A DNA stretch of 9,710 bases from Chloroflexota bacterium. GTDB lineage: Bacteria; Chloroflexota; Dehalococcoidia; DSTF01; JACRBR01. Below are positions 5,808 through 9,710 of this stretch, in pieces. Location of the stretch: assembly GCA_025355835.1 (NCBI GenBank), contig JANXYW010000025.1, forward strand, positions 1-9,710, in the 5' to 3' direction. The position numbers and the translations under genes were made by a program. Numbering within the stretch: position 1 is the first letter of the stretch; each line of letters starts with the position of its first letter. Below the pieces are notes generated by a model, which made no database searches, had not been told where the DNA came from, and saw only the letters and a program-made list of their open reading frames with translations.

Positions 5808-6104
5808 ATGATCATCATCACCGGCGCGGTCACCGCGCGACCCGACACCTTCGAGGAACTTCGAGCCGTCGCCCTCGAACACGTCCACCGCTCGCGCCTC
5901 GAACCCGGCTGCCTCTCGCACGCCGTCTACATTGACACCGAGAACCCACTCCAGCTCTTCTTCTTCGAGACGTGGCAAGATCGCGCAGCAGTCGCGACGC
6001 ACTTCGCCGTGCCGGAGTCCGGCGCATTCGTGCGCGCGGCGTCGAAACTGGCTGCGGCGCAGGTCGGGCTTCAGTTGTATGAGGCGGAGTCGGTGAAGAT
6101 GTGA
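5808..6104 (+). CDS. ABM-domain (quinol monooxygenase YgiN-like) protein
   Basis: A 98-aa single-domain protein of the antibiotic-biosynthesis-monooxygenase (ABM) dimeric alpha+beta barrel family, whose members include cofactor-independent oxygenases and quinol oxidases. The pattern is complete: strand MIIITGAVTARP, helix TFEELRAVALEHVHRSRLEPG, strand CLSHAVYIDTENPLQLFFFETWQD (35-58), helix AAVATHFAVPESGAFVRAASKL and the final strand. The E-P-G-C turn, the FFFETW strand and His65 in THF fit YgiN-like enzymes. The substrate is unknown. The ATG at 5808 is preferred over an in-frame upstream ATG because GAGGAG (5795-5800) is 7 nt before it and the family N-terminus begins here. Downstream it converges with the anti-sigma gene, leaving only 17 bp and no visible terminator, so antisense overlap is likely. 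Confidence 0.9.
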   Translation: MIIITGAVTARPDTFEELRAVALEHVHRSRLEPGCLSHAVYIDTENPLQLFFFETWQDRAAVATHFAVPESGAFVRAASKLAAAQVGLQLYEAESVKM

Positions 6105-6121
6105 CCATGGACAACGCCGAT

Positions 6122-6370
6122 TCAGGCCGTCGGGCTTCCTGCCAGGGCCACGAGGGTGTCGAACAGATCTTGACAGCTCGGGCAATGATGCAAGTGGAGC
6201 GCCACCGCCGGGAAGAGCTGCGCGATATCCTCGCCAGCGTTTACCGCTTCCACGGCGTTCTCCAACAGGTCGAACACGGCCTCGCAGTCCAACTCGTCAG
6301 CCTCGGTCGTCTCCAGGAGACTGAGCCACCAGCGCAGCCGGTCCGGGGCCGTCACGTCATCTTCATTCAT
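6122..6370 (-). CDS. Small zinc-finger (zf-HC2-type) anti-sigma factor
   Basis: An 82-aa protein. A zinc-binding anti-sigma pattern is visible: Cys29, then after about 30 residues H59-L-H-H-C63-P-S-C66, matching the C...HxxxCxxC arrangement of anti-sigma zinc fingers that hold ECF sigma factors. The N-terminus is acidic (MNEDD). No membrane segment is present, so it should be soluble, as in redox-sensing ZAS proteins, rather than a transmembrane anti-sigma. The ribosome-binding site AGGTGG, 4 nt from the ATG, overlaps the stop of the sigma gene, and the two are 7 bp apart, so they are probably translated together. The assignment rests on motif and position; the sigma-contacting helix is not otherwise verifiable. 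Confidence 0.8.
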   Translation of the reverse strand: MNEDDVTAPDRLRWWLSLLETTEADELDCEAVFDLLENAVEAVNAGEDIAQLFPAVALHLHHCPSCQDLFDTLVALAGSPTA

Positions 6371-6377
6371 ATGCCAC

Positions 6378-7040
6378 CTACCTCGTCCCCGCGACTGCGG
6401 CTAACGCATCGGCACAGGTCCAGCCGCGTCGCTCGATAGCGCGCTTCAGCGCACGTCGCGCGTCGTGCGCCAGTTTGTAGCACGCGCCGGGGCTGATTCC
6501 GAAGCGCTCCGCCACCTCATTGGGCGGAATGCCACGAAACAGTACGTGGCCGATAACGGCGCGTTGTCGCTCCGTCAGATCTTCCCGTGTGACCTGCAGG
6601 AGCAGTTGCAGCACTTCTCGCCGCTGCGCGGTCAGCTCCGGATGTCCCTCGGGGTTCGAATCGACCATACGGGCCAAGGGTGCGTCCCAGCCAGTTGACA
6701 GGCCCTCCAGCGACAGGTCGCGCCACTGGCGCCGCCGAAGCATCCGAGCGCACGCGGTTACGCCAAATTTGGACGCCCATGTCAGGAAAGACGCGTCACC
6801 GCGAAAGTGATCGAGTTTGGCGAGAACTTCCAGCATGGCTTCCTGTGCGGCGTCCTCGGCGGTCGCATCAAGCTCGCCCGTTTGCAGGCGTCCGAGCTCT
6901 GAGGCATGTCGCTGCAAATAGAAGCGCGCGGCCCGATAGACGCAGGCACGCAGATCCGTAAGGGACAGGTCTCGCGATGTTCCCGTCGCGCGCAAGCTCT
7001 CGCGCCACTCTTCATTCGTTCGTTGGTGCACTGTGGTCAC
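6378..7040 (-). CDS. ECF-type RNA polymerase sigma factor
   Basis: A 220-aa sigma-70-family ECF sigma factor, directing RNA polymerase to a small set of promoters. Region 2 spans about 35-106: AEDAAQEAMLEVLAKLDHFR then GDASFLTWASKFGVTACARM, the -10-binding helices. Region 4 spans about 155-202, with LTERQRAVIGHVLFRG and the helix-turn-helix PPNEVAERFGISPGACYKLA for -35 recognition. A linker of about 45 residues joins them, and the last 18 residues (from ERRGWTC) extend past region 4. Translation begins at a GTG (7038-7040) without a strong Shine-Dalgarno. It is followed after 7 bp by the anti-sigma gene and is divergent from an ABM-like gene across a 135-bp gap. The short ABM genes on both sides are plausible members of its regulon. 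Confidence 0.94.
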   Translation of the reverse strand: MTTVHQRTNEEWRESLRATGTSRDLSLTDLRACVYRAARFYLQRHASELGRLQTGELDATAEDAAQEAMLEVLAKLDHFRGDASFLTWASKFGVTACARMLRRRQWRDLSLEGLSTGWDAPLARMVDSNPEGHPELTAQRREVLQLLLQVTREDLTERQRAVIGHVLFRGIPPNEVAERFGISPGACYKLAHDARRALKRAIERRGWTCADALAAVAGTR

Positions 7041-7175
7041 TCCGCGAGTCTACCACGACCCTCCGAGAAGCGAGATTTTCCTGCACTTGTGGGGTAAGAA
7101 ATCGCAGGCTGCCCGCAACTAGAGAACAGACGGGCACGGTGCCCGGACGGGAATTCAGCATCAGGAGGCACAGCA
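7041..7175. promoter_or_regulatory. Divergent promoter region of the sigma factor and the small ABM-like gene
   Basis: A perfect 15-bp dyad, CGGGCAC (7131-7137) and GTGCCCG (7139-7145) around a single G, lies 30 bp before the plus-strand start codon. AGGCTGCC (7106-7113) is also found before the dyad of the other ABM gene, where the spacing from motif to dyad is 11 bp shorter, about one helical turn. Clear -35/-10 elements for either direction could not be assigned, as expected if an ECF promoter with a non-standard consensus is used. Confidence 0.4.
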
Positions 7176-7460
7176 ATGCACGCAGTAGTTCGCAGGTACA
7201 ACGACAACGCTCTCATGGACACGATCGTTCAGGGGCATGAGGACGTCGAGCGCGTGATCAAGGGCACACCAGGTTTCGTCGCCTACTACCTCATCAAGTC
7301 CGGCGACGGCGGCGCTACCGTCACCGTATGTGATGATAAGGCTGGGACGACCGAGTCGAGCCGGCGCGCCCGCGAATGGATCGTCCAGAACGCGCCCACG
7401 TTTGCCGGTGTTGCGCCCGAGGTCACCGAAGGCGAGGTCGGCATCGAGTTCGGTCGTTAG
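7176..7460 (+). CDS. Small ABM-like dimeric alpha/beta-barrel protein
   Basis: A 94-aa protein of a common but uncharacterised family, judged a dimeric alpha+beta-barrel type from its layout: strand MHAVVRRYND, helix DTIVQGHEDVERVIKGTPG, strands FVAYYLIKSGDGGATVTVCD (34-53), helix SSRRAREWIVQNAP and the end region EVTEGEVGIEFGR. The segment PGFVAYYLIKSGDGG followed by VTVCDD is typical. No catalytic residue can be named. AGGAGG at 7163-7168 lies 7 nt from the ATG. It is divergent from the ECF sigma factor and shares a dyad motif with the other ABM gene, so control by that sigma factor or by a shared repressor is plausible. It could equally be an unrelated neighbour. Confidence 0.85.
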   Translation: MHAVVRRYNDNALMDTIVQGHEDVERVIKGTPGFVAYYLIKSGDGGATVTVCDDKAGTTESSRRAREWIVQNAPTFAGVAPEVTEGEVGIEFGR

Positions 7461-7473
7461 TGCGGGGCGTTTA

Positions 7474-7523
7474 GGGCGGTCGCTCCCGGTTGCCACTGTG
7501 GGTGGATCCGAGAGCGACCGCCT
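7474..7523. terminator. 11-bp stem-loop after the small ABM-like gene
   Basis: Arms GGCGGTCGCTC (7475-7485) and GAGCGACCGCC (7512-7522) are perfectly complementary, closed by a further G-T pair, with a 26-nt loop. It starts 13 bp after the stop at 7460. Only TCTTC follows, so it is a terminator-like hairpin without a strong T-run. It lies between convergent genes and could serve both. Confidence 0.5.
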
Positions 7524-7650
7524 CTTCATGCACGGCACTCGATTCCCGCCAGCGTGTTCGTAGCGGTAGGTCTCCACATGTGTGCGGCGCGATGTACGCC
7601 GCGACAGTCGAGCGTCGCCGCGGACGTCGGATCCGAGCCAATCGATCTGC

Positions 7651-9066
<1,416 letters not shown>

Positions 9067-9200
9067 GTTCAGTCTCTATGTTACGAGATTCACAATAGCC
9101 GGGCTAGGTTCGCACGATGCGCTTTCCGCAGACTTTCGGGTGCCAGCTGTACGTCACTTCAGCTCGCGCCACCGCGCGCTCGATGGAGACCACTCTCCCG
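9067..9200. other. Upstream region of the AarF gene
   Basis: No gene or clear promoter was recognised in these 134 bp. The last few bases (CCACTCTCCCG) resemble the junction CCACTCACCGG between repeat units downstream, so the repeat array may begin slightly before 9201. Confidence 0.4.
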
Positions 9201-9590
9201 AGCGCGGGCATTCAGCCCGCGCGGTGCGGGCACGAGCGTCGTCCAAAGAACGCGAAGCGTGGAGCATAGCCGCCCCGGCTGTGTGTCCGGCAGAGCCGGA
9301 CCGACGCACTACGCCTCGTTGTGCTTGCGAATGCTGGCCGCGTGCGCCACGCGACTCACAGCCGAGGACGGCTGTGCCACTCACCGGAGCGCGGGCATTC
9401 AGCCCGCGCGGTGCGGGCACGAGCGTCGTCCCAAGAACGCGAAGCGTGGAGCATAGCCGCCCCCGGCTGTGTGTTCGGCAAAGCCGGACCGACGCAGTAC
9501 GCCTCGTTGTGCTTGCGAATGCTGGCCGCGTGCGCCACGCGACTCACAGCCGAGGACGGCTGTGCCACTCACCGGAGCGCGGGCATTCAG
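9201..9590. repeat. Tandem array of 187/188-bp hairpin-rich units, third unit truncated
   Basis: Unit 1 is 9201-9387 and unit 2 is 9388-9575. They differ by four substitutions and one inserted C. Unit 3 starts at 9576 but stops after CATTCAG at 9590, where an insertion-sequence end begins. Each unit holds five short stems. In unit 1 these are GCGCGGG/CCCGCGC around CATTCAG (9202-9222), AGCCG/CGGCT (9268-9280), TCCGGC/GCCGGA (9286-9300), GCGTG/CACGC (9340-9352) and CACAGCCG/CGGCTGTG (9357-9376). No coding frame within it is plausible. Related fragments lie at 127-150, 233-250 and 4170-4199, so it belongs to a dispersed family. Its function is unknown; a REP-like noncoding repeat is the nearest description. 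Confidence 0.85.
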
Positions 9591-9710
9591 AGCCCGTCTC
9601 AAAACTCCGTGTAAGCGAACTGTTCATCCCATCAGCGGATTCCACCGTCCTCGTCAGAGCAAGTTGTTCCCCGACGGCGACGATACTCGATGAATACTCT
9701 CACTTGTTCT
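9591..9710. mobile_element. Insertion-sequence end, truncated by the window edge
   Basis: The segment begins AGCCCGTCTCAAAAC and interrupts the third repeat unit directly after CATTCAG (9584-9590). Its first 27 bp (9591-9617) match the inverted end at 100-126 at 23 positions, with the GTCTCAAAAC core identical; past that the two diverge, as opposite ends of one element would. The body runs right, out of the window. No transposase can be recognised in these 120 bp: one minus-strand frame gives a basic stretch but stops early. Confidence 0.6.

Noticed and set aside
6101..6439. A 112-codon plus-strand frame overlapping the anti-sigma gene
   Set aside because: It is antisense to the anti-sigma and sigma genes, which have motif support and good translation signals, and it has no ribosome-binding site of its own.
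9201..9590. The right-hand repeats as a CRISPR array
   Set aside because: The units are 187/188 bp and nearly identical throughout, with no short repeat alternating with unique spacers and no cas gene nearby.

Overview
High-GC bacterial chromosomal DNA. A class III CoA-transferase pair, an alpha/beta-hydrolase-LuxR fusion, an ECF sigma/zinc-finger anti-sigma pair beside small ABM-type proteins, and many noncoding hairpin repeats suggest an environmental bacterium, perhaps Chloroflexota. This is an impression from gene families, not proof. No rRNA, tRNA or CRISPR array was seen. Ten coding regions are supported.

Layout. 1-126 is an insertion-sequence end facing out of the window, followed by a degenerate hairpin repeat and about 220 bp without a recognisable gene. 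369-833 (-) is an unknown protein, divergent from 863-1354 (+), a YfcE-type phosphodiesterase, which overlaps an orphan HicB-like gene (1351-1551) by ATGA. A 119-bp MITE-like element (1572-1690) separates HicB from a minus-strand block: two CaiB/BaiF CoA-transferases (5500-4280, then 4152-2794) and a hydrolase-LuxR regulator (2738-1686). A plausible promoter with two 22-bp-phased direct repeats lies upstream of this block.

Next come an ABM-family monooxygenase-like gene (5808-6104, +), a minus-strand ECF sigma/anti-sigma operon (7040-6122) and a second small ABM-like gene (7176-7460, +) divergent from sigma. Both small genes have a GGGCAC/GTGCCC dyad upstream. 9066-7651 (-) is an ABC1/AarF/UbiB-type kinase-like protein. 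The right end (9201-9590) is a tandem array of 187/188-bp hairpin-rich units, broken in its third unit by another insertion-sequence end facing out of the window.

How the genes may work together. The second CoA-transferase carries the catalytic Asp and the first has Ala in its place, so they may form one heteromeric CoA-transferase with one active and one structural subunit. The hydrolase-LuxR protein has lost recognisable catalytic residues and could be a ligand-sensing regulator of that pair. The sigma/anti-sigma pair and the two ABM-like proteins could form a small stress or oxidation-response module. The two insertion-sequence ends are imperfect inverted repeats of each other and abut the same 7-bp sequence, CATTCAG, which is the loop of the local hairpin repeat.
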